From contig CAVTCZ010000019.1 of the NCBI GenBank assembly GCA_963733395.1, positions 186,001-250,000 of the forward strand: a stretch of DNA of 64,000 nucleotides, given 5' to 3'. This stretch comes from JADKAV01 sp963733395. Its GTDB lineage: Bacteria > Actinomycetota > Actinomycetes > S36-B12 > UBA10799. Positions 19,323-28,405 of the stretch are shown in pieces (position 1 is the stretch's first letter; every line of letters begins with the position of its first letter). Below the pieces are notes generated by a model. The model worked only from the letters and a program-made list of their open reading frames with translations, was not told where the DNA came from and did not search any database. The translations under genes were made by a program, and so were the position numbers.

Positions 19323-20121
19323 CCATCGTCATGGGCGTGCTCAACGTCACGCCCGACTCCTTCAGCGACGGCGGGCGCTACTCGTCGGTGGCGGCAGCGG
19401 TCGAGGCCGGGATCGGGATGGTGGCAGACGGTGCCGCGTGGGTGGACGTCGGCGGCGAGTCCACCCGTCCGGGGGCGCAGCGGGTCTCGCTGGAGACCGA
19501 ACTCGAGCGGGTCGTGCCGGTCGTGGCGGCGCTGACGGCGCCGGTGTCAGCGTCAGCATCGACACCATGCGGGCCCCCGTGGCGCGGGCCTGCGTCGCCG
19601 CCGGAGCGCGGATGGTCAACGACGTCAGCGGGGGGCTTGCTGACCCGAAGATGCTGGCCACCGTCGCGGACCTCGGCGTCGACTACGTCGCGATGCACTG
19701 GCGGGCACAGTCCGCGCAGATGCAGCAGTTCACCGCCTATGTCGATGTCGTGGCCGACGTGACCGTCGCCTTGCAGCAGCGCCTGCTCGCGTGCACGGCT
19801 GCCGGGATCGCCGAGGACCGCGTGATCCTCGACCCGGGTCTGGGCTTCGCCAAGGAACTGCACCACAACTGGGAACTCCTCGCCGGCCTGGACCGCCTGG
19901 TGGCCATCGGTCCGAGGGTGCTGGTGGGAGCCTCCCGCAAGCGGTTCCTGGGCGCGTTGCTGGCCGACGACGGCGATCCCCGGGATCCGGCCGGGCGTGA
20001 CGTCGCGACCGCCACGATCAGTGCTTTGGCCGCGATGCGCGGCGTATGGGGGGTCAGGGTGCATGATGTGGCGGGCAGTTGCGACGCGGTGCGCGTCGCG
20101 AAAGCGTGGCAGGAGGCGTGA
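19319..20121 (+). CDS. folP: Dihydropteroate synthase (one frameshift)
   Basis: This is about 267 aa. The N-terminal piece has MGVLNVTPDSFSDGG and VDVGGESTRPGA. The continuation in another frame has SIDTMRAPVARA, MVNDVSGG, ILDPGLGFAKELHHNWELL and VGASRKRFLG. These are the pterin and pABA binding signatures of DHPS, the sulfonamide target. The frame changes near 19541-19550, between TAPV and SVSIDTM, most simply by one extra base. Everything on either side is intact, so an assembly error is likely. GTG 19319 overlaps the folE stop. Its TGA overlaps the folB ATG by one base. Confidence 0.88.
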
Positions 20122-20474
20122 TGGCGGACACGATCAGCGTCAAGGGGATCCGGGCGCGGGGACGCCATGGCGTGCTGTCGTTCGAGCGCGAGATCGGGCA
20201 GCCGTTCATCGTCGACGTCGACATGTCCGTGGACACCTCCCGCGCCGGTGACACCGACGACCTCCGGCTGACCGTCGACTACGGCACGGTGGCGACCGAG
20301 GTGACCCGCATCATCACCGGTCCTGCGTTCCAACTCATCGAAACCCTCGCCGCGCGCATCGCCGAGCGGATCAGGCAGATGCCGGGGGTCGAGCAGGTCA
20401 CCGTCACCGTGCACAAACCCTTCGCCCCGGTGCCGGAACTGTTCGACGACGTGACGGTGCGGATCACCCGATGA
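20121..20474 (+). CDS. folB: Dihydroneopterin aldolase
   Basis: This is a 117-aa T-fold protein. It starts with ISVKGIRARGRHGVLSFERE, the family N-terminus with the conserved Gly-x-His-Gly-Val, and has TVDYGTVATEV and the catalytic-region Lys in VTVHKPFAPVP. It cleaves 7,8-dihydroneopterin to 6-hydroxymethyl-dihydropterin. It overlaps folP by 1 bp and folK by 4 bp (ATGA), as expected for a coupled operon. Confidence 0.93.
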   Translation: MADTISVKGIRARGRHGVLSFEREIGQPFIVDVDMSVDTSRAGDTDDLRLTVDYGTVATEVTRIITGPAFQLIETLAARIAERIRQMPGVEQVTVTVHKPFAPVPELFDDVTVRITR

Positions 20475-20968
20475 CCCGGGTGGCACTGTCCATCGGCGCC
20501 AACCTCGGGGACAGGCTGGCTGCACTCCGGTACGCCGTGGCCGAACTGGCCGAACTCGGCGAGATCGTCGCTGTGTCGGAGGTCTACGAGACCGATCCGG
20601 TCGGCGGGCCGGAGCAACCCGACTACTACAACGCGGTGGTGGTCCTCGAGACCGAGGCGCAGCCGGGCGAGGTCCTGGCTGCGGCACAGCGCGCCGAGCA
20701 GGGCAGGGGCCGCACGCGCGAGGTCCGGTGGGGGGCGCGCACCTTGGACGTCGATGTCCTGGCCCATGGCACCACCACCAGCGCGGATCCGGATCTCACG
20801 CTTCCGCACCCGCGGGCCACCCAGCGGGCATTCGTGATGGTCCCGTGGGCTCAGATCGACCCCGATTTCCTGCTGCCGGACGGTCGGACCGTGGCGGCTG
20901 CCTGCGCGGGCCTGGACACCGCAGGCGTTCGCCGATTGGGCGACTTCCTGCGTACAGTGGAGCCGTGA
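20471..20968 (+). CDS. folK: 6-hydroxymethyl-7,8-dihydropterin pyrophosphokinase
   Basis: This is a 165-aa HPPK. Family motifs are ALSIGANLGDR, VYETDPVGG, DYYNAVVVLET, RWGARTLDVDVL (metal-binding Asp pair) and LPHPRATQRAFVMVPW. It transfers pyrophosphate from ATP to hydroxymethyl-dihydropterin for FolP. Its stop overlaps the GTG of the DUF3180 gene. The folE-folP-folB-folK-DUF3180 order is the standard actinobacterial folate locus. Confidence 0.94.
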   Translation: MTRVALSIGANLGDRLAALRYAVAELAELGEIVAVSEVYETDPVGGPEQPDYYNAVVVLETEAQPGEVLAAAQRAEQGRGRTREVRWGARTLDVDVLAHGTTTSADPDLTLPHPRATQRAFVMVPWAQIDPDFLLPDGRTVAAACAGLDTAGVRRLGDFLRTVEP

Positions 20969-21465
20969 CCCCCACCAGCGCACGCGTGTTGCTGACATTG
21001 GGCGGGGTGAGCGCGGTCGCCGGTTGGGTATTGGCGGACATGGTCGACCGACTGGCGGGACGTAGCGTGCCGGTGCCGTGGACGGCTCCGGCAACCCTGG
21101 CCATCCTGGCAGTGGCGCTGGTGTTCTGGGCGGTCGGCATGCGGCGGCGGTTGCGTGAGGGTCGGGTCGATCCGTTCGTCGCGACGCGGACCGCGGCGCT
21201 GGCGATGGCGGCCTCCCGCACCGGCGCGATCGCCACCGGGGTCTACACCGGTTTCCTCGTGTGGTTCGCCGGCCAGTGGTACATCGAGGCTGCCCGGGAC
21301 CGCGGATTCGCGTCGTTGGCGGCCGTCGTGGCCGGCCTGTTGGTGATCGTCGCGGCGCTCTGGCTCGAGCGGATCTGCCGGATCAAGGGCGACAATGACG
21401 ACGATGATGACGGGTCGACCGATACCGATTCGGCGGCCGATTGGGTGCACCCGAGGGTCGGCTAG
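20965..21465 (+). CDS. DUF3180 family membrane protein
   Basis: This is a 166-aa protein with about four hydrophobic helices: early residues, then the stretches TLAILAVALVFWAVGM, ATGVYTGFLVWFAG and LAAVVAGLLVIVAALWL. The C-terminal tail is strikingly acidic (a run of five Asp). DUF3180 proteins follow folK in many actinomycetes, but their role is unknown. GTG 20965 overlaps the folK stop (GTGA), so it is probably co-translated. Confidence 0.85.
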   Translation: MTPTSARVLLTLGGVSAVAGWVLADMVDRLAGRSVPVPWTAPATLAILAVALVFWAVGMRRRLREGRVDPFVATRTAALAMAASRTGAIATGVYTGFLVWFAGQWYIEAARDRGFASLAAVVAGLLVIVAALWLERICRIKGDNDDDDDGSTDTDSAADWVHPRVG

Positions 21466-21474
21466 AGTCGGGAC

Positions 21475-21756
21475 ATGGCCGAGTCTTTGGAAGACCTTCC
21501 GTACGAGGAACTGCGCCACCAGGCGTTCGAGTTGGCGGAGAAGCGCCATGATGTCGGCTTCTTCTACGATCTGCTCACCCACACCCCGTCGCTGGAGAAC
21601 GTCTCCGACGAGGGCGGTTCGCTGGGGGACATCTCGGGGTCGTTGGTCGGTCTGATCAATGCGGCCAAGGAAGCGTTCGGCCACGACAAGGTCGGCGACC
21701 TGGAGCCGCTGTTCGTCGCCCGGTACGCCACCTACATCCGCGAGCACAGCGGCTGA
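21475..21756 (+). CDS. Small conserved actinobacterial protein of unknown function
   Basis: This is a 93-aa acidic soluble protein with the characteristic ELAEKRHDVGFFYDLLTHTPS segment. From memory, a family of this type occurs next to the folate genes in other actinomycetes. No domain or function is known. It starts six bases after TAGAGT (21463-21468), so it probably has its own leaderless promoter, although it lies only 9 bp after the DUF3180 gene. Confidence 0.75.
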   Translation: MAESLEDLPYEELRHQAFELAEKRHDVGFFYDLLTHTPSLENVSDEGGSLGDISGSLVGLINAAKEAFGHDKVGDLEPLFVARYATYIREHSG

Positions 21757-22013
21757 GTCGGGACGCGCGGCCCACTGCACGCCGGCCACCGGCGACGCGC
21801 GGCCCACTGGCCGCCGGCCGAGGCCGCCGGCCGAGCTGCGGCCGGCCGACGCGATTGCCGGGCGGCTCGGCGGGCGAGGCAGATTGCGTCAACGGCGAGT
21901 TTCTGGTCGGTCGCGCGATTTGCCGGGTGGCCGGTCGGGGGTTGCGGCGGGCAGATTGCGTCAACGGCAACTTTCTGGTCGGTTGCGCAATCTGCCTCGA
22001 GCCATCCCGCCCT
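21757..22013. other. Convergent intergenic region with repeats
   Basis: The region lies between a plus-strand and a minus-strand gene end. Its first part holds two copies of GACGCGCGGCCCACTG about 31 bp apart within very GC-rich sequence. The second part holds the tandem E-family hairpins at 21878-21996. A transcription-ending role for both strands is plausible, but there are no T-runs. Confidence 0.55.
21878..21996. repeat. E-family palindromic repeat, two tandem copies
   Basis: The two units (21878-21924 and 21949-21996) each run from GGCAGATTGCGTCAACGGC to GCGC(A/G)AT(C/T)TGCC and can fold as hairpins through GCAGATTGCG against CGCAATCTGC. The second unit is the better palindrome. Related units occur at 36450-36494 and three times in tandem at 47525-47718. 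Confidence 0.8.
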
Positions 22014-22961
22014 TCAGGGTCGCGAGGCCTGCATCAACCGGTCGATGTCACCGACCCGCACAGCGCGACCGCCGGGCGTGACCCGGGCGATGCTGGATTC
22101 GGCCTGAAGGACCGCGGCGAGCAGGTCGTACAGGCTGGCTTCGGCGGGGACGTCGATGATGCCCGGGCCAGGCTCGACCACCTCGTCCCCGAGCGACTCC
22201 AGCGGGATCGGGCTGACCCGCAGGCGCTTGATCGCACGGTCGGAACCGACGAAGTCCGCGACGAACTCGTTGGTCGGGAAGCCCAGCACCGCGGCCGGCC
22301 GGTCGTACTGCTCGAGGTAGCCGCCCTGCTTCAGCACAGCGATCCGATCGCCGAGTTTCACGGCCTCGTCGATGTCGTGCGTGACCAGCACGACCGTCTT
22401 GCGCACCGCCTGGTGCAGCGCCAGGAACTCGTCCTGCAGGCGTTCCCGGGCGATGGGGTCCACGGCGCCGAACGGTTCGTCCATCAGCAGCACGGGGGGA
22501 TCGGCGGCCAGCGCCCGGGCGACACCCACCCGCTGCCGCTGTCCGCCGGAGAGTTGGTGCGGGTAGCGGTCGCCGAAGGTATCGGGTTCCAGATCGACCA
22601 GCGACAGCATCTCGTCCACGCGTTCGGCGATCCGGGCCTTGTCCCAGCCGAGCAACCGGCACACGGTCGCCACGTTGCGCCGGACCGTGTAGTGGGGGAA
22701 CAAGCCGGCGTTCTGGATCACGTACCCGATGCGGCGGCGTAACTGCTGCACGTCGAGGCCGGTGACGTCCTCGCCCGCGACCTGGATCGTCCCGCCGGTC
22801 GGTTCGATGAGGCGGTTGATCATCCGCATCGTGGTGGTCTTGCCGCAGCCCGAGGGGCCCACCAGTGCGCAGATCTCCCCCTCGGCCACCTCCAACGTCA
22901 AGTCGTGTACCGCGACGGTGCCGTCCGGGTACTGCTTCGTGACGTCGAGCAGGGAGATCAT
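22014..22961 (-). CDS. opuCA: Glycine betaine/choline-type ABC transporter ATP-binding protein
   Basis: This is a 315-aa ATPase. It has Walker A GPSGCGKT at about residues 35-42, a Q-loop in VIQNAGLFPH, signature LSGGQRQR, Walker B VLLMDEP and the H-loop VTHDIDEA. The NAGLFPHYTV wording and a C-terminal CBS-like remnant (LYDLLAAVLQAESS) are typical of OpuCA/ProV proteins rather than other importers. It energises uptake of a compatible solute. It is transcribed divergently from the permease genes. TACGGT stands seven bases before its ATG. Confidence 0.88.
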   Translation of the reverse strand: MISLLDVTKQYPDGTVAVHDLTLEVAEGEICALVGPSGCGKTTTMRMINRLIEPTGGTIQVAGEDVTGLDVQQLRRRIGYVIQNAGLFPHYTVRRNVATVCRLLGWDKARIAERVDEMLSLVDLEPDTFGDRYPHQLSGGQRQRVGVARALAADPPVLLMDEPFGAVDPIARERLQDEFLALHQAVRKTVVLVTHDIDEAVKLGDRIAVLKQGGYLEQYDRPAAVLGFPTNEFVADFVGSDRAIKRLRVSPIPLESLGDEVVEPGPGIIDVPAEASLYDLLAAVLQAESSIARVTPGGRAVRVGDIDRLMQASRP

Positions 22962-23032
22962 GGCTGCGACCGTAGCGCAGAAATCGCCGCGGCGGTGTTC
23001 TCCTGTGGTGCTTCTGCGCTACGGTCGGGCAC
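22962..23032. promoter_or_regulatory. Symmetric divergent promoter between opuCA and opuCB
   Basis: A perfect 15-bp inverted repeat (GACCGTAGCGCAGAA at 22968-22982, its complement at 23012-23026) frames a 29-bp spacer. Each arm contains a TACGGT hexamer that ends exactly seven bases before one of the two divergent ATG codons. The two arms therefore look like mirror-image leaderless promoters, and the symmetric words could also bind a dimeric regulator. Confidence 0.7.
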
Positions 23033-23710
23033 ATGCCGACGACGCTCGCGGATGCCAGTAATCCGTGGTTGTCCTGGACGTATCTGCAGAACAACTGGCC
23101 GGAGCTGCTGGCGGCTGGCCAGGAGCACATCATGCTCACGGTCGGCTCGGTGATCCTGGCCATTCTGGCCGCCATTCCGTTGGCGATGCTGATCCGCCGG
23201 GTGCCCCAGTTGTCCGGCCCGGTGCTGGGCCTGTCCGGGGTGCTCTACACGATCCCCTCGCTGGCCCTGATCTCGCTGTTGTGGCCGGTCTTCGGGCTCA
23301 GCCCCTGGACCGTGATCATCGCCCTGGCCGTGTACGGGTTGCTGGTGGTGCTGCGCAACATCGTCGTGGGTCTGCAGCAGGTACCGTCCGACGTCCTCGA
23401 CGCCGCCACCGGCATGGGTCTGACGAAGCGGCAGATCGCCACCCGGGTCTCCATCCCGTTGGCGATGCCGACGATCCTGGCGGGGATCCGAATCGCCACG
23501 GTGAGCACGGTCGGCATGGTGACCATCGGGGCGTTGGTGGGTTACGGCGGATTCGGGACGCTGATCCTGTCCGGTTTCCAGAACAACTTCTGGCACGCGC
23601 AGATCCTGACGGCCACGCTGTGCTGTGTCCTGCTCGCGATGGTCTTCGAGGCCCTCTTGCTGGCTGTGGAGCGGTGGACCGTTCCCTGGACCAGGAAACA
23701 GGCCGACTGA
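23033..23710 (+). CDS. opuCB: Glycine betaine/choline-type ABC transporter permease
   Basis: This is a 225-aa permease with five to six helices and the BPD_transp_1 EAA-like loop DAATGMGLTKRQIATRVSIP. The segments YTIPSLALISLLWPVFGL and GALVGYGGFGTLI are typical of OpuCB/YehW-like osmolyte permeases. It starts at ATG 23033 with TACGGT seven bases upstream. Its TGA overlaps the next permease ATG by one base. Confidence 0.88.
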   Translation: MPTTLADASNPWLSWTYLQNNWPELLAAGQEHIMLTVGSVILAILAAIPLAMLIRRVPQLSGPVLGLSGVLYTIPSLALISLLWPVFGLSPWTVIIALAVYGLLVVLRNIVVGLQQVPSDVLDAATGMGLTKRQIATRVSIPLAMPTILAGIRIATVSTVGMVTIGALVGYGGFGTLILSGFQNNFWHAQILTATLCCVLLAMVFEALLLAVERWTVPWTRKQAD

Positions 23711-24421
23711 TGGGTGTCATCCAGTGGTTCACCGACCCGGCCAACTGGACCGGGGAGAACGGCATCCCGGTGCGCACATTGCAGCAGATAGAGATCAGTC
23801 TGTGGGCCATGGCCATCGCACTGGTGATCGCCTTGCCCATCGCCTTGACCCTCGGACACCTGCGCAAGGGCATGGTCCTGGCGACCAACATCGGCAACGT
23901 GGGCCGGGCCGTGCCGACCCTGGGGGTGCTGACCATTCTCGCCTCGATCCCGGAGATCGGGATCGGCAACCTCGCGGCCATCCTGGCGCTGGCCCTGTTC
24001 GCGATCCCGCCGGTGTTGACCAACACGTACACCGGTCTGGCCAGCGTCGACGACGAGGTGCGTGACGCCGCCCGCGGGATGGGCATGGGCGGGATGGGGA
24101 TCCTGTCGAAGGTGGAGGTGCCACTGGCGGTGCCGTTGATCGCCGCCGGTATCCGCACGGCCACGGTGCAGGTCGTGGCCACGGCCTCGCTGGCCGCTTT
24201 GGTCGGCAGCGGAGGGCTTGGGCCGCTACGTGGTGGACGGGTTCGCGCTGCAGGACAACACCCTGATCATCGCCGGCGCGATCCTGACGGCGCTGTTGGC
24301 CATCGTCGCGGAGTTGCTGCTCTCGGGGGTGCAGCGCTGGGTCACCCCGAAGGGTTTGCGCGAGCAGACCCGCGCCGAGGTGGAGATGCAGGAGATCCCG
24401 GCGGCGCCCGGCCCGCATTGA
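23710..24421 (+). CDS. opuCD: Second glycine betaine/choline-type permease (one frameshift)
   Basis: This is about 236 aa, paralogous to the preceding permease. It shows AVPTLGVLTILASIPEIGIG, the cytoplasmic loop DAARGMGMGGMGILSKVEVP and, after the frame change, GRYVVDGFALQDNTLI and a final helix. The break is at 24214-24216, where GGG is read and GG would keep GSGGLGRYVV in frame. This is a likely homopolymer error. The two permeases presumably form the heterodimeric channel. Confidence 0.85.
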
Positions 24422-24461
24422 GGGTTGCGCCCGGTTTGCCCGGGTGTGGTTGGATGGGCGC

Positions 24462-25407
24462 ATGATTCTGCGACGGACATCGAAGTTTGCCCTGCTGGCC
24501 ACCGGAGCCCTGGTGCTCGCAGCCTGCAGTTCCGGGGGCGGTGACTCGACCAGCAGTGCCTCCCCCACGCCGGTGAGCCGGTCGTGATCGCCACGACCAA
24601 CTTCTCCGAGACGAAGATCCTGGCTTCGATGTACCAGCAGGTGCTGCAGGCCAAGGGGATCGACGCCTCCATCAAGGAACTGACCACCCGCGAGGTGATC
24701 ATCCCCGCCCTGGAGAAGGGCGAGATCCAGTTGACTCCGGAGTACCTGGGCAGTCTCACCGAGTTCCTGAACAAGGAGGTCAACGGCGCCGATGCGGAGC
24801 AGGTGGCCAGCGGTGACACCGACGCCACGTTCGCGGCGGCGCAGGAATTGGCTGAGCCGCAGGGCCTGACGCTGCTGACCCCGTCGCCGGCGCAGGACCA
24901 GAACTCGTTCGCGGTGACCCAGGAGTTCGCCAGCCAGAACAACCTGGAGACCCTGAGCCAGTTGGGGACGTACTCACAGACGTCGCCGATCACCTTGGGT
25001 GGTCCGCCGGAGTGCCCCAAGCGGCCGTTCTGTGAGCCCGGACTCGAGCAGACCTACGACGTCAAGGTCGGGTCGTTCGTGCCGCTGGACGCCGGTGGCC
25101 CACTGACGATCCAGGCGCTGAAGCAGGGCAAGGTCAACGTCGGGCTGGTCTTCTCGTCGTCGGGTTCGGTGTCGGCCAACGAACTCGTCGTGCTGGATGA
25201 CGACAAGGGCCTGCAGACCGCGGAGAACATCCTGCCGGCGCTGAACACCGAGGCGTCGAACGACACCATCAGTGCGGCGCTGGACCCGGTGTCGCAGGCC
25301 CTGACCACCGACACGCTGCAGCAGCTCAACGCCCAGGTCGAGATCGACCGCAGGACCCGGAGACGGTTGCGAAGAACTGGCTGACGGAGCAGGGCCTGCT
25401 GGAGTAG
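24462..25407 (+). CDS. opuCC: Glycine betaine/choline-type substrate-binding lipoprotein (two frameshifts)
   Basis: This is about 314 aa with a lipoprotein signal: charged MILRRTSK, a hydrophobic core and lipobox LAAC with Cys22. A Ser/Thr-rich linker follows. The mature domain matches OpuAC: VIATTNFSETKILASMY, PEYLGSLTEFLN, DAGGPLTIQALKQGKVNVG. Two one-base losses are inferred, near 24570-24573 (after SPTP) and near 25348-25352, where the expected ending is DPETVAKNWLTEQGLLE. Both flanks are well conserved. It completes the OpuC importer with the two permeases and the divergent ATPase. Confidence 0.85.
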
Positions 25408-25443
25408 GGCCCCGCCGGCTGCGCGGGCCCGTGCCCCGCTACC

Positions 25444-25514
25444 CGTGAGCCAAAGTCCTATCCGTGAGTCAAAGTCGGACTGATTCTGGCTCACGGATAG
25501 GACTTTCACTCACG
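25444..25514. repeat. D-family palindromic intergenic repeat, copy 2
   Basis: This 71-bp hairpin is the best preserved member. The left arm reads CGTGAGCCAAAGTCCTATCC, then GTGAGT, and the right arm is its complement apart from two mismatches. It lies between the OpuC lipoprotein gene and the aldehyde dehydrogenase gene. Confidence 0.85.
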
Positions 25515-25612
25515 CCTTGGGTTCGGCGCCACGTCCGGCCGGCAGAGGCCTGAAACCCCCCGCTGGGCCTGCCTCAGGCGTAGCCTGGAAGCGGACATAG
25601 GGGGTGGGGAAG

Positions 25613-27286
25613 ATGTCCGACTTCGAACACATCGACGTGGCCATCCGAGACCTGCAGGAGGGATTGCCGGGGTGGCTGGAGACGCCGCTCGCGGAGAAGA
25701 TCCAACTGCTGGAATCAGCCCGACATCGCTTGGGGGACGAAGCCGAGGGAATGGTCGAGGCCGCGTGCGCAGCGCAGGGTTGCGCCCCTGACGGGCCGTG
25801 GATCGGCCACCAGTGGTGGGCGTTGACGCCCTTCCTGAACCAACTGCGCGCCTTCGAGGAAGTGCTGGGGCGGATCGCGGCCGGGAAGCCCCCGCTGCCG
25901 GACAGCGCAGTCCACACGCTTGCGAACGGGCAGGTGGCGGTGGACGTCTTTCCCGTCACCGCGATGGACAAGATGCTCTATTCATCGTGGCGGTACCACG
26001 CGCAGGCCTGGATGCAGCCTGGTCTGACCGCGAAGCAGGTGCAGGCCGACGCCGCCCGGGCGTACCGCGGTGACGGATTCGAGAATCCGGGGGTGGCCCT
26101 GGCGCTGGGGGCGGGCAACGTCGCGTGCTTGCCGGCCATGGACGTGGTGAATCTGCTGTACGCCGAGGGCTGCGTGGTCGCGCTGAAGATGAATCCGGTG
26201 AACGCCTACCTGCGCCCCTTCTTCGAGCGGATCTTCGCCGACTTCGTCGACCGGGGATGGCTGCGATTCGTCGATGGTGGCGCGCAGGAGGGCCAGTACC
26301 TGGCACACCACCCGGGTATCGACCGCATGCACATGACCGGGTCGGCCGCGACCTACGACGCCCTGGTCTGGGGCACCGGCGAGCAGGCGGCCAGCAACCG
26401 GGCAGCGGGCACGCCGCTGCTGGACAAACCGTTCAGCTGCGAGTTGGGCGGGGTGAACCCGATGATCGTGGTCCCCGGGGACTGGAGCGCCGGGGATATC
26501 CGGCGGCTGGCCGACAAGATCGTCGGCTGCAAGTTGGTCAACTCCGGCCACATCTGCGCCGCTCCGCAGATCCTGATCCTGCCGCAGGACTGGCCCCAGG
26601 CCGATGATCTGCTCGAGCAGGTGCGCGAGTTGATGCGCTCCCTGCCGCCCAACCCGCCGTACTACCCGGGCACCGAGAGGAAGGTGGCGCAGGCGGTGGC
26701 CGGTCAGCCGGGTGCCGAACCGCTGCAGGGCGCCGATCGGCGGGTGCTGGTGACGGGTCTGGACCCCGCGGAGGATGTCAGCCTGTTCACCGACGAGGTG
26801 TTCGCCGACCTCCTGGGGGTGGTGCGGCTACCAGCCGCGACCGTCGAGGAGTACCTGGCGGCAGCGACCGCGTTCGCCAACGAGCGCCTGACCGGTAGCC
26901 TCGCCGCCACGGTGCTGGTGCACCCGTCGACGATCAAGACGCACCAGGACGCCGTGGATCGCGCGGTCGCGGATCTCAGGTACGGCGCCATTGGCGTGAA
27001 CGAATGGGGGTGCATGCCTGCCGGCCTCGGCTACACGACGTGGGGCGGCTACCCGGGGGCCACGCCGCAGAGCATCGACAGCGGGATCGGGGTGGTGAAC
27101 AACGCTTTCCTGTTGCGCAACCCGCAGAAGACCGTCTTCACGGCCGCGTTCCACCCGTTGGTCAAGCCACTGACGGCGGCGACGCATCGGACACAAGGAT
27201 CCGTCCTCAGAAAGGTTGTGCACTTCGGGACCACCGATCATGTGAGGGACGTGCCGGGGATCTTCCTGGCGGCCATGCGGGGGTGA
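25613..27286 (+). CDS. Aldehyde dehydrogenase superfamily protein
   Basis: This is about 557 aa. The catalytic domain is recognisable from SCELGGVNPMIV (the ELGG Glu), NSGHICAAPQ with the nucleophilic Cys, FTDEVFADLLGVV and the C-terminal GVNEWG. The N-terminal 100 residues and the WGGYPGATPQSIDSG stretch differ from common ALDHs, so the substrate is unclear. It may be an NAD(P)-dependent aldehyde or acyl reductase. ATG 25613 follows a GGGGA-type ribosome site. The GTG at 25604 is an alternative. The D-family hairpin precedes it. Confidence 0.75.
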   Translation: MSDFEHIDVAIRDLQEGLPGWLETPLAEKIQLLESARHRLGDEAEGMVEAACAAQGCAPDGPWIGHQWWALTPFLNQLRAFEEVLGRIAAGKPPLPDSAVHTLANGQVAVDVFPVTAMDKMLYSSWRYHAQAWMQPGLTAKQVQADAARAYRGDGFENPGVALALGAGNVACLPAMDVVNLLYAEGCVVALKMNPVNAYLRPFFERIFADFVDRGWLRFVDGGAQEGQYLAHHPGIDRMHMTGSAATYDALVWGTGEQAASNRAAGTPLLDKPFSCELGGVNPMIVVPGDWSAGDIRRLADKIVGCKLVNSGHICAAPQILILPQDWPQADDLLEQVRELMRSLPPNPPYYPGTERKVAQAVAGQPGAEPLQGADRRVLVTGLDPAEDVSLFTDEVFADLLGVVRLPAATVEEYLAAATAFANERLTGSLAATVLVHPSTIKTHQDAVDRAVADLRYGAIGVNEWGCMPAGLGYTTWGGYPGATPQSIDSGIGVVNNAFLLRNPQKTVFTAAFHPLVKPLTAATHRTQGSVLRKVVHFGTTDHVRDVPGIFLAAMRG

Positions 27287-27319
27287 TGTGCGAACGGCAC
27301 CATCCGGGTACGGGGCCCG

Positions 27320-28339
27320 TCACTTGTCCATGTCGCCGGCGACCAGCAGGAAGCTCATCAGCGCGACTGACAGGTCCTCGACCCGGGTCCCCGGCAGGCA
27401 GGCGCCGAGTGCTGCGGCGTTGTTGAAACTCGCGGTGCGCATCTTCATCCGCCACGGGACCACATCCCCGCGCGACACGATCCACCAGCCGTTGATGCCG
27501 GACCCGGTCTCACTGGCGCCGTAGTACTCGCCCTCCGGCAGGCGGATGGTGCGGGGGAGTTTCGTCGCGATCTCGCCGCCCGGGACCTCCAGCTCGCGCA
27601 GGAAGGCGCTGGACACGGCGATCTCGTCGACGAGGCACTGCATCCGGGCCAGCGCGTCGCCGGCGTCGCGGACCACGTGCGGCACGTGGTCGCGCAGGTC
27701 CCGGTCCCAGCCGCTGGCCCGGGCGACCACACCGCTGGTGGCGTAGCCGATGGCCTGGTCGCGGGTCAGGTGCGCAACCCCGGCGAGCCGATCGGCCACA
27801 GGATCCAGGCAGCCGGCCACGTGCACTGCGGGCAACGACGCGAGCCACTCCGGCTCGACATCCATGCTCAAGCCGCCGATCCGCACGATCATCAGGTGCA
27901 TCCGGGCGCCGGTGGCCAGGTCGAGCGCATCGGTGATCGCGGCCCTCGCAGCCCGGAGCTGGGTGGCATCACCGCCCAGCGCGGCCACCGTCTCGGCCAG
28001 CCAGAAGAGGTGGTGGTTGATCCGGCAGACCTCACTCACCGCCAGGCGCAGCGTCGCTGCCCGCGGCGGCACGTTGATGCCCAGTGCCTCCTCGATCACC
28101 CGGGCAGCGCTCAGTTCCCCGTCGAAGGAGCTCAGCCAGTCGTGGCGGTTGGCCAGCGACAGGATCTGCCGGTAGTCGCGGGACTCGAAGAGTTTCTCGG
28201 CGCCGCGGTGCATGAGCCCGGTGACGACCTCGGCCTGCTCCACGACGCCGTCGACCACGGTCCCACGGATCCGCAGCAGCCCGTGTCCGGCCGGGTGTGA
28301 GGCCGGCAGCGGGATGTCGAGGATCTCCACGCCTGGCAT
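27320..28339 (-). CDS. Orphan NuoD-like protein (complex I 49-kDa / NiFe-hydrogenase large-subunit fold)
   Basis: The 339-aa protein keeps the NuoD landmarks: SHPAGHGLLRIRG near the N-terminus, TGLMHRGAEKLFESRDYRQIL, and the C-terminal MKMRTASFNNAAALGACLPG followed by VEDLSVALMSF. It lacks the nickel-binding CxxC pairs of true hydrogenases, as NuoD does. No other nuo gene is nearby, so it is a stand-alone paralogue. It could assist an incomplete or alternative complex I or act in another redox complex. The start is placed at ATG 28339 with ACATCT six bases upstream. It is convergent with the aldehyde dehydrogenase gene. Confidence 0.75.
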   Translation of the reverse strand: MPGVEILDIPLPASHPAGHGLLRIRGTVVDGVVEQAEVVTGLMHRGAEKLFESRDYRQILSLANRHDWLSSFDGELSAARVIEEALGINVPPRAATLRLAVSEVCRINHHLFWLAETVAALGGDATQLRAARAAITDALDLATGARMHLMIVRIGGLSMDVEPEWLASLPAVHVAGCLDPVADRLAGVAHLTRDQAIGYATSGVVARASGWDRDLRDHVPHVVRDAGDALARMQCLVDEIAVSSAFLRELEVPGGEIATKLPRTIRLPEGEYYGASETGSGINGWWIVSRGDVVPWRMKMRTASFNNAAALGACLPGTRVEDLSVALMSFLLVAGDMDK

Positions 28340-28405
28340 CGTGTCAGATGTGCCCGCAGCGGTGGTGCGGCGTGGTCCGGGCTGGTTGTTGCAGGGTCGC
28401 CGGCG

